Shown: piece by piece, positions 26,355 to 34,476 of the stretch
How positions within the stretch are numbered: position 1 is the first letter of the stretch
Layout: every line of letters starts with the position of its first letter
Assembly (NCBI RefSeq): GCF_029893085.1
Contig: NZ_JARXWI010000002.1
Location: 186,001 to 250,000, forward strand
Source: Parabacteroides sp. PFB2-10
GTDB lineage: Bacteria > Bacteroidota > Bacteroidia > Bacteroidales > Tannerellaceae
DNA: 64,000 nt
Direction: 5' to 3'
Translations under genes and position numbers: made by a program
The notes under the pieces: generated by a model
The model's database searches: none
Told to the model about the DNA's origin: nothing
The model's input: only the letters and a program-made list of their open reading frames with translations

Positions 26355-26561
26355 ATGAAGCCTTTGATAATATCATTTTTCCTGGTTATTTTAGCCTACT
26401 CGCTTTTTCTGGACAAGAAAGAAGAGCCGCAGGAGACCACCCCTGTGAACATCAATAGCCAAACTATTCATCTCAACATCATCGATAATACAGAAACTAC
26501 AGACTCGACAGTTCTGTTTGCACAACAGATTGTTTACCCTATGATATTGAAGAACTCATAA
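26355..26561 (+). CDS. Small hypothetical membrane-anchored protein
   Basis: 68 residues: Met-Lys start, a hydrophobic helix (PLIISFFLVILAYSLFL) immediately followed by DKKEEP, then a Thr/Asn-rich tail TVNINSQTIHLNIID. The layout (positive N-terminus, one helix, polar tail) is that of a small inner-membrane protein or uncleaved signal anchor. No family is recognised and no good promoter was found upstream. The gene may be real because the frame is clean and protein-like, but codon evidence alone is thin. Confidence 0.45.
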   Translation: MKPLIISFFLVILAYSLFLDKKEEPQETTPVNINSQTIHLNIIDNTETTDSTVLFAQQIVYPMILKNS

Positions 26562-26608
26562 CAATCTTCATTGCTTTACGCCTTCGGCTAAGCGACCGCT
26601 TCGCTCCA

Positions 26609-26629
26609 ATTCTTCATTCTTCATTCTTC
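26609..26629. repeat. Heptanucleotide tandem repeat at gene end
   Basis: Three perfect ATTCTTC units. They overlap the last codons of the minus-strand HsdR-N-like gene, whose stop lies at 26614-26616. Confidence 0.85.
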
Positions 26630-27075
26630 ATCTCCTCGTACCTGGGAATCTCCTCTAAAAACTCATAATTGGATTGATCATCATCGATACGACAGCAATA
26701 GTGGTTCATGCCATTGCTTACGATTAGGTATCTCACCTGCAGGGTCATGTTATAGCGCACAATCTGATCGAATACGGCAGGCGTTATCTCTACAGTGGGG
26801 GCTTTGTACTCCAAAACCATCAAAGGGGCTAAAAAACGATCATAGACCACCGTGTCGCATCGTTTGGAGGTTCGATGCACCTTTATACCAATTTCATTCC
26901 CCACTAAATTCTTCGGATAGCCCTTCTCGCTGATAAGATATTGCACAAAATGCTGCCGCACCCATTCCTCAGGAGTAAGTGCCACATATTTGTTTCGTAT
27001 CTCATCAAATATCAGCTTCTTTCCTTCTCGTTCGGTTACTTTAAAAGCGTATGTTGGTAGATTTAATGCGAGCAT
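26614..27075 (-). CDS. Stand-alone HsdR N-terminal (PD-(D/E)XK-like) domain protein
   Basis: 153 residues that correspond to the type I restriction enzyme R subunit N-terminal nuclease domain without the helicase part. Residues ~35-130 give the nuclease core: VRQHFVQYLISEKGYP, then a KRCDTVVYD strand with the metal-binding Asp and VLEYKAP with the E-x-K pair, that is D-...-E-x-K intact. No specificity or methylase subunit is nearby, so it is not a restriction system. This short form recurs in Bacteroidetes, often near holA, as here. Its role is unknown. The C-terminus is encoded by a heptanucleotide repeat and may vary. Confidence 0.85.
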   Translation of the reverse strand: MLALNLPTYAFKVTEREGKKLIFDEIRNKYVALTPEEWVRQHFVQYLISEKGYPKNLVGNEIGIKVHRTSKRCDTVVYDRFLAPLMVLEYKAPTVEITPAVFDQIVRYNMTLQVRYLIVSNGMNHYCCRIDDDQSNYEFLEEIPRYEEMKNEE

Positions 27076-27083
27076 TTCTTATA

Positions 27084-27097
27084 TTTCACTATATTTG
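27084..27097 (+). repeat. Extra copy of a 14-bp promoter-like sequence
   Basis: TTTCACTATATTTG, identical to 27152-27165, which contains the amn -7 box. The two copies are 68 bp apart; this one lies just before the hairpin cassette. Confidence 0.8.
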
Positions 27098-27107
27098 TAG
27101 AATATAG

Positions 27108-27165
27108 GATGCGCCTTGGCAATCTTCAAGCAAGCTTGGATTGCGCTCGGCTTTCACTATATTTG
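27108..27165 (+). promoter_or_regulatory. Repeated hairpin-promoter cassette upstream of amn
   Basis: A 48-bp block (27108-27155) with nested inverted repeats GCAAT...ATTGC and CAAGC-AA-GCTTG ends in GCTTTC. It is followed two bases later by the -7 box TATATTTG (27158-27165). A near-identical block occurs in reverse at 62372-62418, again followed by a -7 box. TTGG 18 bp upstream of the box could be the -33 element. The amn ATG is 25 bp downstream. Confidence 0.75.
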
Positions 27166-27190
27166 CATGATAGAGCAAAGGTAGGTAATT

Positions 27191-27967
27191 ATGAAAACTA
27201 AGCAAGAGATCGTTGAGAATTGGTTGCCGCGTTACACCGAGCGAAAACTGGAAGACTTCACCAATCATATATTATTGACAAATTTCACGAAATACGTGGA
27301 GATATTTGCCAGCCATTTCAATGTGCCCATTATGGGACTGAAGTCGTCCATGCCGAATGCTTCGGCTAATGGCATCACCATCATCAATTTCGGTATGGGA
27401 AGCGCCAACGCCGCGACGATCATGGATCTTCTTTCGGCCATCAAGCCGACAGCGGTTCTTTTTCTCGGGAAATGTGGCGGAATCAAGAAGGTGAACGCGT
27501 TGGGCGATTATGTATTGCCTATCGCCGCTATCCGGGGTGAGGGGACATCCAATGAATATCTGCCGCCGGAAGTGCCGTCGTTGCCTGCCTTTTCCATGCT
27601 TCGTGCCATCTCTTCGGCCATTCGTGACCAGGGAAAGGATTATTGGACAGGCACGATCTACACGACCAATCGTCGCGTCTGGGAATACGATAGCTCATTT
27701 AAAGAATACTTAGTGAAAACGCATGCGACAGGCGTGGATATGGAAACGGCCACCCTGTTTACGGCCGGATTCGCCAATAAGATACCAACCGGAGCCCTGT
27801 TGATGATCTCCGACAAGCCGCTGGAAGAAGATGGTGTAAAAACGGAAGAAAGCGACAGGAAGGTCACGCAGCAGTTTGCATCAGAACATCTGTTGCTGGG
27901 AGTGGAGACGCTTCAGCAGATTATTGAAGAAAAAAAGACCATCCAGCATATTCGGTTCAGTTGGTAA
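27191..27967 (+). CDS. amn: AMP nucleosidase
   Basis: 258 residues, nucleoside phosphorylase fold. Conserved stretches of the short Bacteroidetes AMP nucleosidase: ENWLPRYTERKLEDFTNHILLTNF at the start, NFGMGSANAATIMDLL, FLGKCGGIKK, EGTSNEYLPPEVPSLPAF, VDMETATLFTAGF with the ribose-binding ME pair, and LLMISDKPLEEDG with the catalytic Asp. It hydrolyses AMP to adenine and ribose 5-phosphate, lowering the adenylate pool. It lacks the ~170-residue N-terminal extension of E. coli Amn. Followed 43 bp later by holA on the same strand. Confidence 0.93.
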   Translation: MKTKQEIVENWLPRYTERKLEDFTNHILLTNFTKYVEIFASHFNVPIMGLKSSMPNASANGITIINFGMGSANAATIMDLLSAIKPTAVLFLGKCGGIKKVNALGDYVLPIAAIRGEGTSNEYLPPEVPSLPAFSMLRAISSAIRDQGKDYWTGTIYTTNRRVWEYDSSFKEYLVKTHATGVDMETATLFTAGFANKIPTGALLMISDKPLEEDGVKTEESDRKVTQQFASEHLLLGVETLQQIIEEKKTIQHIRFSW

Positions 27968-28010
27968 AAACCGGAATCGACAAGGGATCATGGATAATTG
28001 ATAGATAGAA

Positions 28011-29033
28011 ATGGCTAAAAAAGAGCATACATTTGAAGGAATTTGTCGGGATATTGTTCAAAAGCAATTTGCGCCTGTTTATATTCTGATGGGGGAAGAG
28101 CCCTATTTCATGGATAAGATCACGGATCTGTTGTTGGAAAATGTCTTGACAGAGGAAGAAAAAGATTTCAACCTGACGATCCTCTACGGAGCCGACTCGG
28201 ACGCTGCCAAGGTTTTGAATGCTGCCCGACGCTTTCCTATGATGTCGGAATACCAACTGGTGGTCGTCAGGGAAGCGCAAATGATCCGCGATATCGAACT
28301 ATTGACCAACTATGTCAAAAAGCCATTGGAGAAGACGGTGCTTGTGGTCAACTACAAATACAAGACGTTAGACCGGCGTAAAACGTTAGCAAGCGCAGCG
28401 GATGCAAACGGAATCCTGTTCGATTGTAAGAAGATTCCTGACTACAAAATGGCGGGGTTTATCTCTACGATGATGCAGATGCGCCAGATCAGTATCGATC
28501 AGAAGTCTACACAAATGCTTGCCGATTACCTGGGGAACGACCTGACCCGGCTCAATAAAGAGTTGGAAAAGCTGATCCTCCTGATGCCTTCAACGGGCAC
28601 AAAACGAATCACACCGGAACTGATCGAACAGAATATCGGGATCAGCAAGGAATTCAATAATTATGAGCTATTACGCGCCATTGTAAACAAAGAGGTGTTG
28701 AAGGCCAACCGCATTATACAATACTTCGAGAAAAACCCCAAAAACAATCCGATACAGGTGACATTAACGGTGCTTTTCAACTATTTCTCCAACCTGTTGA
28801 TCTGCTACTATTCCAAAGACCGATCCGAATATGGACTGATGAATGCATTGGGTATGCGGAATGCCTTCCAGGTGAAAGATTATCTGACCGGGATGCGCCA
28901 TTACCCGGCCATGAAGGTATTCAATCTAATCACCGATATACGACTTACCGATGCGCGATCAAAAGGAGTGGACAACAGCTCCGCGCCGGATGGCGAATTA
29001 TTGAAAGAACTCCTTTATAAAATATTACACTAA
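28011..29033 (+). CDS. holA: DNA polymerase III subunit delta
   Basis: 340 residues, delta subunit of the clamp loader that opens the beta sliding clamp. N-terminal pattern PVYILMGEEPYFMDKITDLLLENVLTEEEKDFNLTILYGADSD and ARRFPMMSEYQLVVVREAQ fit the HolA AAA-like fold, with a degenerate nucleotide site as expected. The middle ADYLGNDLTRLNKELEKLIL and C-terminal helical collar domain NKEVLKANRIIQYFEKNPKNNPIQVTLTVLFNYFSNLL follow. Co-directional with amn, with which it probably shares a transcript. Confidence 0.95.
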   Translation: MAKKEHTFEGICRDIVQKQFAPVYILMGEEPYFMDKITDLLLENVLTEEEKDFNLTILYGADSDAAKVLNAARRFPMMSEYQLVVVREAQMIRDIELLTNYVKKPLEKTVLVVNYKYKTLDRRKTLASAADANGILFDCKKIPDYKMAGFISTMMQMRQISIDQKSTQMLADYLGNDLTRLNKELEKLILLMPSTGTKRITPELIEQNIGISKEFNNYELLRAIVNKEVLKANRIIQYFEKNPKNNPIQVTLTVLFNYFSNLLICYYSKDRSEYGLMNALGMRNAFQVKDYLTGMRHYPAMKVFNLITDIRLTDARSKGVDNSSAPDGELLKELLYKILH

Positions 29034-29820
29034 TTTCTACCAACTACATTTTTGCCTTTTTCGGTAAGATAATCAATCACTTACTCTTTTTTTAAGCGAT
29101 TAAGAGTCGCATTTTCTGCGCTTACCGGCCACTTGTTCACAAATATATCAACCACATTAATTATACAACTGTAATTTACATAAGTTATAGTAAGGGGATA
29201 CTTGTATACTGCCTTAATGACAGATTGCCTAAAGAGGAGTATACTTGTTATAATTGTATATGGATATATTTGTAACATATACCGGAAGTATACAGAAGTA
29301 TCGCAAGGCATTTGTTTACATATAGACACATTAATGCTTGGTTACTTTTGTATATGGAGCAGAATCGATACAATAATATCGATCGATTAACAATTTCACT
29401 ATTACAAAAAACAATACGATAAAACAACATAAATAATATCAATATATACCTAAAACCCAGCTATTTAGATTACTTTATTGTAGTTTTCATTTCAATACAA
29501 GTATACAAATGTACGGATAGGGTAGGGGATGGGCTTAAAACATCGACAAAAGCAGTAATATTGACATATAAACCAGTTATTTAATGCATATTTCTAAAGT
29601 TTAGGTATAATCGTATTTTGCCTATCTAATTGATTCCTCGTAAACAAATGTACCGCGCGTTATATTTTTGTTTACAAATATTAATGTAAACATTTTCTGC
29701 ATAGTATACATTTGTTATGTTATTATTTTATACATTTGCAACAACCCACCTGTACAACAAATATACATTCGTGTACAGACAAAATGACAGAATAAGTTAT
29801 ATCAGTAAACAAGTAAGAAC
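29034..29820. other. Long AT-rich intergenic region with repeated GTATAC
   Basis: 787 bp, strongly AT-rich, no convincing gene. The palindrome GTATAC occurs at 29204, 29239, 29288, 29501 and 29704. TAnnTTTG-type -7 boxes are seen at 29265, 29343, 29707 and 29731. No tRNA, terminator or long inverted repeat was found. It leads into an XRE regulator gene and probably holds its control region. Confidence 0.7.
29707..29738 (+). promoter_or_regulatory. Tandem -7 boxes for XRE regulator gene
   Basis: Two TACATTTG sequences (29707-29714 and 29731-29738), 24 bp apart. The first overlaps a GTATAC palindrome (29704-29709). The regulator ATG is at 29821, giving a leader of about 75 nt. Confidence 0.45.
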
Positions 29821-30264
29821 ATGAGGGAGCGTATTATTCAGATCATGGAGCAAGAAAAGCTAAGCTATTCACGTTTTGCAGAAGAGATCGGTATTCAGCG
29901 GGCGGCCATGTCGCATATCATAAATGGGCGAAACAATCCGAGTCTTGATGTGATTACCAAAATTCTTCAGCGCTTTCCGGAGATCAATACCGATTGGTTG
30001 TTATTTGGGAAAGGCAGGATGTTTGAAGAAAAAACAATGGGAAATTTGTTTACTACCACTTCACTATTTCCCGACGAAGAGCCGGAAGTTCCGGAATATC
30101 GCAAGGAAATCGAATCAAAACAGCCTGAAATAATACCTGAATCTCCACAAATGCAGGAGGTTAAGGTCATTGAAAAGCCTACCAGAAATGTGAGCCGAAT
30201 AATGCTTTTCTATTCAGACAATACCTACGACACCTTCATTCCCGAGGATCAGGAGGACAAATAG
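29821..30264 (+). CDS. XRE-family transcriptional regulator
   Basis: 147 residues. N-terminal Cro/C1-type HTH (about 1-65): RERIIQIMEQEKLSYSRFAEEIGIQRAAMSHIINGRNNPSLDVITKILQRFPEINTDWLLFGKG, the form with WLL-x-G-x-G-x-M common in Bacteroidetes phage-repressor-like regulators. A Pro/Glu-rich spacer (about 75-125) leads to a short C-terminal strand region RNVSRIMLFYSDNTYDTFIPED. It probably dimerises and may control its own long upstream region. Co-directional with pyrK, 59 bp away, but pyrK has its own -7 box. Confidence 0.85.
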   Translation: MRERIIQIMEQEKLSYSRFAEEIGIQRAAMSHIINGRNNPSLDVITKILQRFPEINTDWLLFGKGRMFEEKTMGNLFTTTSLFPDEEPEVPEYRKEIESKQPEIIPESPQMQEVKVIEKPTRNVSRIMLFYSDNTYDTFIPEDQEDK

Positions 30265-30296
30265 CCTCACGGGCAAATAATTTAGAATAGAATGCC

Positions 30297-30304
30297 TATC
30301 TTTG
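30297..30304 (+). promoter_or_regulatory. -7 box for pyrKD
   Basis: TATCTTTG, 19 bp upstream of the pyrK ATG at 30324; TAnnTTTG consensus. Confidence 0.55.
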
Positions 30305-30323
30305 TACCACAAATAATGTGGAT

Positions 30324-31106
30324 ATGAAGAAATACATGTTGGATTTGAAGGTGGTCGAAAATCAACACCTTCATTCAAATTATTGCCTACTGAAACTGAC
30401 TACCGACGAATCCTTACCCGAAATGCTCCCGGGACAATTTGTTCAGGTCAGGGTCGATAACTCACCTACTACTTTTTTACGTCGTCCCATCTCCATTAAC
30501 TATGTCGATCGTGAAAATAACCAACTATGGTTACTTGTTCAATTGGTTGGTGACGGAACACGAGCTATGGCGGCATACAAACCCGGAGATATTGTAAATC
30601 TTCTATTGCCATTAGGTAATACTTTCACCATTCCTTCAGGCAATACATCTGAAAAGTTGCTATTGGTTGGCGGTGGTGTGGGCACAGCCCCTATGCTTTT
30701 CTTAGGAGAAAGTCTGAAAAAAGCCGGCTTTGAAGTGACATTCCTGTTGGGAGCACGCTCGGCTGCCGATCTGTTACAGCTGGATCAATTTAATGCGATT
30801 GGTGAAGTAGCAGTGACCACCGAAGATGGCTCAATGGGAGAGAAAGGATATGTGACCGATCATTCCCTATTGAAAAGCAACCATTTCGATAGAATTTATA
30901 CCTGTGGCCCGAAACCCATGATGATGGCAGTAGCCCGTTATGCATCTGCTCAATCTATCACGTGTGAAGTTTCTTTGGAGAATACGATGGCTTGCGGTAT
31001 TGGCGCTTGCCTCTGTTGTGTTGAGAAAACGAAAGAGAATCACCACGTATGTGTGTGTACAGAAGGTCCTGTTTTTAATACGAATCAATTATCATGGCAA
31101 ATTTAA
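30324..31106 (+). CDS. pyrK: Dihydroorotate dehydrogenase B electron-transfer subunit
   Basis: 260 residues; FAD and 2Fe-2S protein that passes electrons from dihydroorotate oxidation to NAD+. I take the ATG at 30324; a GTG two codons upstream is possible. FAD-binding [10 protein letters not shown] near residue 55, [16 protein letters not shown] nucleotide-binding motif, [11 protein letters not shown], and the C-terminal cluster ligands in [10 protein letters not shown] plus a later Cys in [12 protein letters not shown]. The gene overlaps pyrD by 13 bp, and the two proteins form the heterotetramer of class 1B. Confidence 0.95.
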   Translation: MKKYMLDLKVVENQHLHSNYCLLKLTTDESLPEMLPGQFVQVRVDNSPTTFLRRPISINYVDRENNQLWLLVQLVGDGTRAMAAYKPGDIVNLLLPLGNTFTIPSGNTSEKLLLVGGGVGTAPMLFLGESLKKAGFEVTFLLGARSAADLLQLDQFNAIGEVAVTTEDGSMGEKGYVTDHSLLKSNHFDRIYTCGPKPMMMAVARYASAQSITCEVSLENTMACGIGACLCCVEKTKENHHVCVCTEGPVFNTNQLSWQI

Positions 31107-32002
31107 ATATACAAATAGGTGGCCTTTCCCTGAAAAATCCGGTGATGACCGCTTCCGGCACATTCGGATACGGAACAGAGTATGCCGACTTTATGGATAT
31201 TGAACGCTTAGGCGGAATCATCGTAAAAGGCACGACGGCCGAACCACGCGAAGGAAATAATTATCCGCGTATGGCAGAAACTCCGGCAGGAATGCTGAAT
31301 GCCGTAGGCTTACAAAACAAGGGGGCGGATTACTTCATCGAACAGATATACCCGATCATCAAGGATCTCGACACCCGGATGATCGTCAATGTAAGCGGTT
31401 CTTCCGTTGATTCATATGTGGAATGTGCGGAGAAAATGGCTACGTTGGAACAGATTCCGGCCATCGAACTGAACATCTCCTGCCCAAATGTAAAACAAGG
31501 CGGTATGGCCTTCGGGGTGACCTGCGCGGGAGCTGCCGAAGTAGTGAAGGCTGTTCGCAAGGTATATCCTAAAACATTGATTGTCAAACTATCGCCCAAT
31601 GTAACGGATATAACGGAAATTGCCCGTGCCGTGGAGGCTGAAGGAGCCGACTCAGTTTCACTAATCAACACTTTACTGGGCATGGCTATCGATGCGGAGA
31701 AGCGAACACCCATCCTTTCCACCGTCACCGGCGGATTATCCGGTCCCTGTGTAAAACCAATTGCCTTGCGCATGGTATGGCAAACTTATAAGGCTGTCAA
31801 AATACCAATTATAGGTCTGGGAGGCATTTCCAATGCAAAAGACGCCATCGAATTTATGCTTGCCGGTGCAACTGCCATTCAAATTGGCACCTACAATTTT
31901 ATCGACCCGACTGTATCTATTAAGGTAATCGAAGGAATCAATGCCTATTGCGATCGCCATGGATTACAGTCTGCACGGGAGTTAACAGGTGCCTTACGCT
32001 GA
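31094..32002 (+). CDS. pyrD: Dihydroorotate dehydrogenase B catalytic subunit
   Basis: 302 residues, FMN TIM-barrel of class 1B, fourth step of pyrimidine synthesis. Signature stretches: [66 protein letters not shown] containing the catalytic-base Cys of this class (instead of Ser in class 2), [38 protein letters not shown] for phosphate binding. Translationally coupled to pyrK, then a strong terminator. Confidence 0.96.
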   Translation: MANLNIQIGGLSLKNPVMTASGTFGYGTEYADFMDIERLGGIIVKGTTAEPREGNNYPRMAETPAGMLNAVGLQNKGADYFIEQIYPIIKDLDTRMIVNVSGSSVDSYVECAEKMATLEQIPAIELNISCPNVKQGGMAFGVTCAGAAEVVKAVRKVYPKTLIVKLSPNVTDITEIARAVEAEGADSVSLINTLLGMAIDAEKRTPILSTVTGGLSGPCVKPIALRMVWQTYKAVKIPIIGLGGISNAKDAIEFMLAGATAIQIGTYNFIDPTVSIKVIEGINAYCDRHGLQSARELTGALR

Positions 32003-32678
32003 TTGCTCAAACAAACACGCTGATTACTCAAGCAAATCTGATATAAAACAACTTACAAGAAATCCACCATTAGGCTATGGGTAAATAGCCTAATGGTGGA
32101 TTTTCTTTATACATTCGTGTCATTTTAAGAAAATCGACATGCTATAAAAAACATGGGATTCCTTGATTTTAAGCCATTTTTTTTCGCATTTAACCGGCTT
32201 CTATTTTTATTAAAAGTGAAAAAACAGTACTATGCCTCTTGTTTGTTTCATTTTTCGTGTCGAATCATAATTATTTTTATGGCTTTTACTGAAATAGTTT
32301 CTAAAATAGTCATCCAGGAGTACAAAATTTTCAAGGGCTATGCCTATTTTTGATACATAACAAAAGAGAAAAGAACAATGAACCTTTTGGGGAATTTGAC
32401 TTTAGATCTTTTATATATGGTTTTTTAGGCAAATATGATTTCACCAAAACCTTAACTAACTTTTGAATTATGACTTTGTAGTGAATTGGAACTATGGCGC
32501 ACATGCACACACTTTGTTTTACTTGTGCTAGTGAGGGGGGTCCGAGATGGATACCCCTCACTTATTGCTTTATATGGATCCGTTATTCAAAAGGCTCTTC
32601 CCAATCACAATCATTCGGAATCACAATTCGAAAAATTGATTCCGCTATAATAAAAAAGAAGAATACTAATATCAACTA
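32003..32678. other. Intergenic region with terminator, -7 box, micro-ORF and hairpin
   Basis: 676 bp without an accepted gene. It contains the pyrKD terminator (32060-32103), a -7-like TATTTTTG (32345-32352) followed by a 16-codon frame (32378-32428), and a hairpin of 9 bp (32530-32538 with 32554-32562) rich in G and C. The remainder is AT-rich with no visible feature. Confidence 0.7.
32060..32103 (+). terminator. pyrKD terminator
   Basis: Perfect 18-bp stem (32060-32077 with 32086-32103), 8-nt loop, followed by a T-rich stretch. Long for an intrinsic terminator; the arms carry CCACCATTAGGCTA. Confidence 0.9.
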
Positions 32679-33188
32679 TTAAGGAAGAAACCTCACCAGG
32701 CTAACCAGGTCGGCGGCGGTGGTTGATCCCAGCTTTTCTACCGCAATCCATTGCACAATTCCATCGTTATCAATCAAATAAATACGAGGGATATAACTAT
32801 TCGCAAATTTGTTGTAGATAATTTTTTGGGGATCCGGGAACACTTGAATATCCGGATCTGTCCAATAATCATCACCGGTTTCTCCTCTTGCTATCGCCAC
32901 AACCTGATAACCTTTTTCTTTTTTCAACTCCTGCCAGGCCGCCTCTATGATCGGTTTGGCCGCTTTACAATCCGGACATGTGGTGTTAAACAAAACAAGT
33001 ATGGAACGTTTCCCTTTAAAATCATCGGATTTAAAGGTATTTCCCTTGCCATCTTCTACTGAAAAATAGGGGACTTTATCACCGACAACGACCTCTATTC
33101 CATCATTCGGTTCATCATTTTCTTTTATGCAAGAAGATAAAAGAAATAGAGATATCAACAGGGTTACGGTATACGTGATGTATTTCAT
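32679..33188 (-). CDS. Thioredoxin-like (TlpA/redoxin) lipoprotein
   Basis: 169 residues from the ATG at 33188; a longer reading would need a TTG that lies inside the -7 box. Signal peptide YTVTLLISLFLLSSC gives a lipoprotein with Cys20 as the lipidation site. The mature domain is thioredoxin-like: VPYFSVEDGKGNTFKSDDFKGKRSILVLFNTTCPDCKAAKPII, with a C-P-D-C redox centre, then the cis-Pro region NSYIPRIYLIDNDGIVQW. It is probably a periplasm-facing disulfide reductase or resensitising protein for an unknown partner. Monocistronic; -7 box at 33216-33223. Confidence 0.9.
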   Translation of the reverse strand: MKYITYTVTLLISLFLLSSCIKENDEPNDGIEVVVGDKVPYFSVEDGKGNTFKSDDFKGKRSILVLFNTTCPDCKAAKPIIEAAWQELKKEKGYQVVAIARGETGDDYWTDPDIQVFPDPQKIIYNKFANSYIPRIYLIDNDGIVQWIAVEKLGSTTAADLVSLVRFLP

Positions 33189-33215
33189 AAAAGGTTGTTT
33201 TTTAGTTATTGTATA

Positions 33216-33223
33216 CAAATATA
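33216..33223 (-). promoter_or_regulatory. -7 box for thioredoxin-like gene
   Basis: TATATTTG on the minus strand, 28 bp upstream of the ATG at 33188. Confidence 0.5.
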
Positions 33224-33256
33224 AGAAAGGTTTTCTAATTCATCAGCTAATTCCTG

Positions 33257-33327
33257 TATCTTTGTGAGTCTAACACGAAAATAACCAAGCACTTTCTTGG
33301 TTAATTCACAAAACTTTCGTTCCTTTG
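33257..33327 (+). promoter_or_regulatory. rplS promoter region and leader hairpin
   Basis: TATCTTTG (33257-33264) fits the -7 consensus. About 20 bp downstream is a hairpin AACCAAG-N6-CTTGGTT (33283-33302), and a second weaker box TTCCTTTG is at 33320-33327. The rplS ATG is at 33414, so the leader is long (about 90-145 nt) and could carry control. Confidence 0.5.
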
Positions 33328-33413
33328 CAACCGCTTTACGTAATCTCTGTCGGGATCAAAGTGGCCCGTTATATTGCGTTTCACTATTAATTACAATTAA
33401 AAAGCTATAAACA

Positions 33414-33761
33414 ATGGATTTAATTAAAATTGCAGAAGAGGCATTTGCTATTGAGAAAGAGCATCCTGCCTTCAGAAGCGGAGACACAATCACTGTTGCT
33501 TATCGTATCAAAGAAGGTAACAAAGAGCGTATCCAGCAGTATCGTGGTGTAGTAATCCGTATCTCTGGCCATGGTGACAAAAAACGTTTTACTGTGCGTA
33601 AAATGTCTGAAAACGTAGGTGTTGAACGTATCTTCCCTATGAATTCTCCATTTATCGAAAGTATTACGGTTAACAAACATGGTAAAGTTCGTCGCGCTAA
33701 ATTGTATTATTTACGTGCGCTTACCGGTAAGAAGGCCAGAATCAAAGAAAGAAGATTCTAA
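33414..33761 (+). CDS. rplS: 50S ribosomal protein L19
   Basis: 115 residues, the standard L19 length. Conserved stretches: [57 protein letters not shown] and [25 protein letters not shown]19 lies at the 30S-50S interface. Single gene with its own leader and terminator. Confidence 0.98.
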   Translation: MDLIKIAEEAFAIEKEHPAFRSGDTITVAYRIKEGNKERIQQYRGVVIRISGHGDKKRFTVRKMSENVGVERIFPMNSPFIESITVNKHGKVRRAKLYYLRALTGKKARIKERRF

Positions 33762-33782
33762 CAACTATTTCACAAATAGTAG

Positions 33783-33817
33783 AAAAAGGTGGATTCAAAA
33801 AGAATTCACCTTTTTTC
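33783..33817 (+). terminator. rplS terminator overlapping the next promoter
   Basis: 14-bp stem (33783-33796 with 33802-33815, one G-T pair) around a 5-nt loop, followed by T-run. Its distal arm sits where the -33 element of the HAD gene would be. Confidence 0.88.
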
Positions 33818-33819
33818 TT

Positions 33820-33827
33820 TATATTTG
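33820..33827 (+). promoter_or_regulatory. -7 box for HAD gene
   Basis: TATATTTG; with initiation around 33834 the ATG at 33835 would be nearly leaderless, so the ATG at 33853 is a better start. Confidence 0.5.
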
Positions 33828-33852
33828 CTTCATAATGGAGAAGGGAGAATGT

Positions 33853-34476
33853 ATGGAAGGGATAAAAAACCTGATTTTTGATTTTGGAGGTGTAATCATC
33901 AATCTGACGCGCAATCGTTGCATTGAAGAGTTTGCGCAATTAGGCGTTGATGTACATGAGCAGCTGGAAGGCTACAATCACAAAGAGTTGTTTATGCAAT
34001 TGGAGCTGGGCGCCATTTCCACTTCCGAATTCCGCAACGGCATACGCCTCCGATCGAATCTTCCCATGACAGATGCTCAAATCGATAAGGCCTGGATCAA
34101 TATGTTGGATGATGTTTCCCCTGTCAAACTCGATATATTACTACAACTCCATCAACAATACAACGTTTACCTCTTAAGCAATACCAACACGATCCATTGG
34201 GAATGGGCTGAAAAAGAGATCTTTTCCTACAAGGGGCACACCATCCGGGATTTCTTTCACAAAACATACCTTTCATTTGAACTTCATATGTTGAAACCCA
34301 ATGCCGAAATCTATGAATATGTTCTGCAGGATGCCGGTCTAAACCCCAGAGAAACCCTTTTTATCGATGATGCCCTGGTGAATTGCAAAGCCGCTGAAGC
34401 CTTGGGAATTCACACCTACAATGCCCAGCCACGGGAAGAATGGCATTTCCTATCCAATGGTAACGCTTCGTTATAA
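33853..34476 (+). CDS. HAD-family hydrolase (YihX-like)
   Basis: 207 residues. Motif I FDFGGVIINL (nucleophile Asp in DFG; the +2 position is Gly rather than Asp), helical cap with NHKELFMQLELGAISTSEFR, motif II LLSNTNTIHW, motif III Lys in HMLKPNAEIYEYVL, motif IV FIDDALVNCKAAEALGIHTY. The DFGGVI pattern is that of YihX and epoxide-hydrolase-N-like phosphatases, where the missing second Asp is usual; YihX dephosphorylates glucose 1-phosphate. An earlier ATG (33835) is in frame. Its 3' end overlaps the convergent transporter gene by 6 bp. Confidence 0.88.
   Translation: MEGIKNLIFDFGGVIINLTRNRCIEEFAQLGVDVHEQLEGYNHKELFMQLELGAISTSEFRNGIRLRSNLPMTDAQIDKAWINMLDDVSPVKLDILLQLHQQYNVYLLSNTNTIHWEWAEKEIFSYKGHTIRDFFHKTYLSFELHMLKPNAEIYEYVLQDAGLNPRETLFIDDALVNCKAAEALGIHTYNAQPREEWHFLSNGNASL

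Noticed and set aside
26614-27075. Part of a type I restriction-modification system
   Set aside because: Only the N-terminal nuclease-like domain is present, with no HsdM, HsdS or helicase part nearby.
29034-29820. Chromosomal replication origin
   Set aside because: AT-rich with repeats and next to holA, but no DnaA-box cluster (TTATCCACA-like) was seen and dnaA/dnaN are absent.
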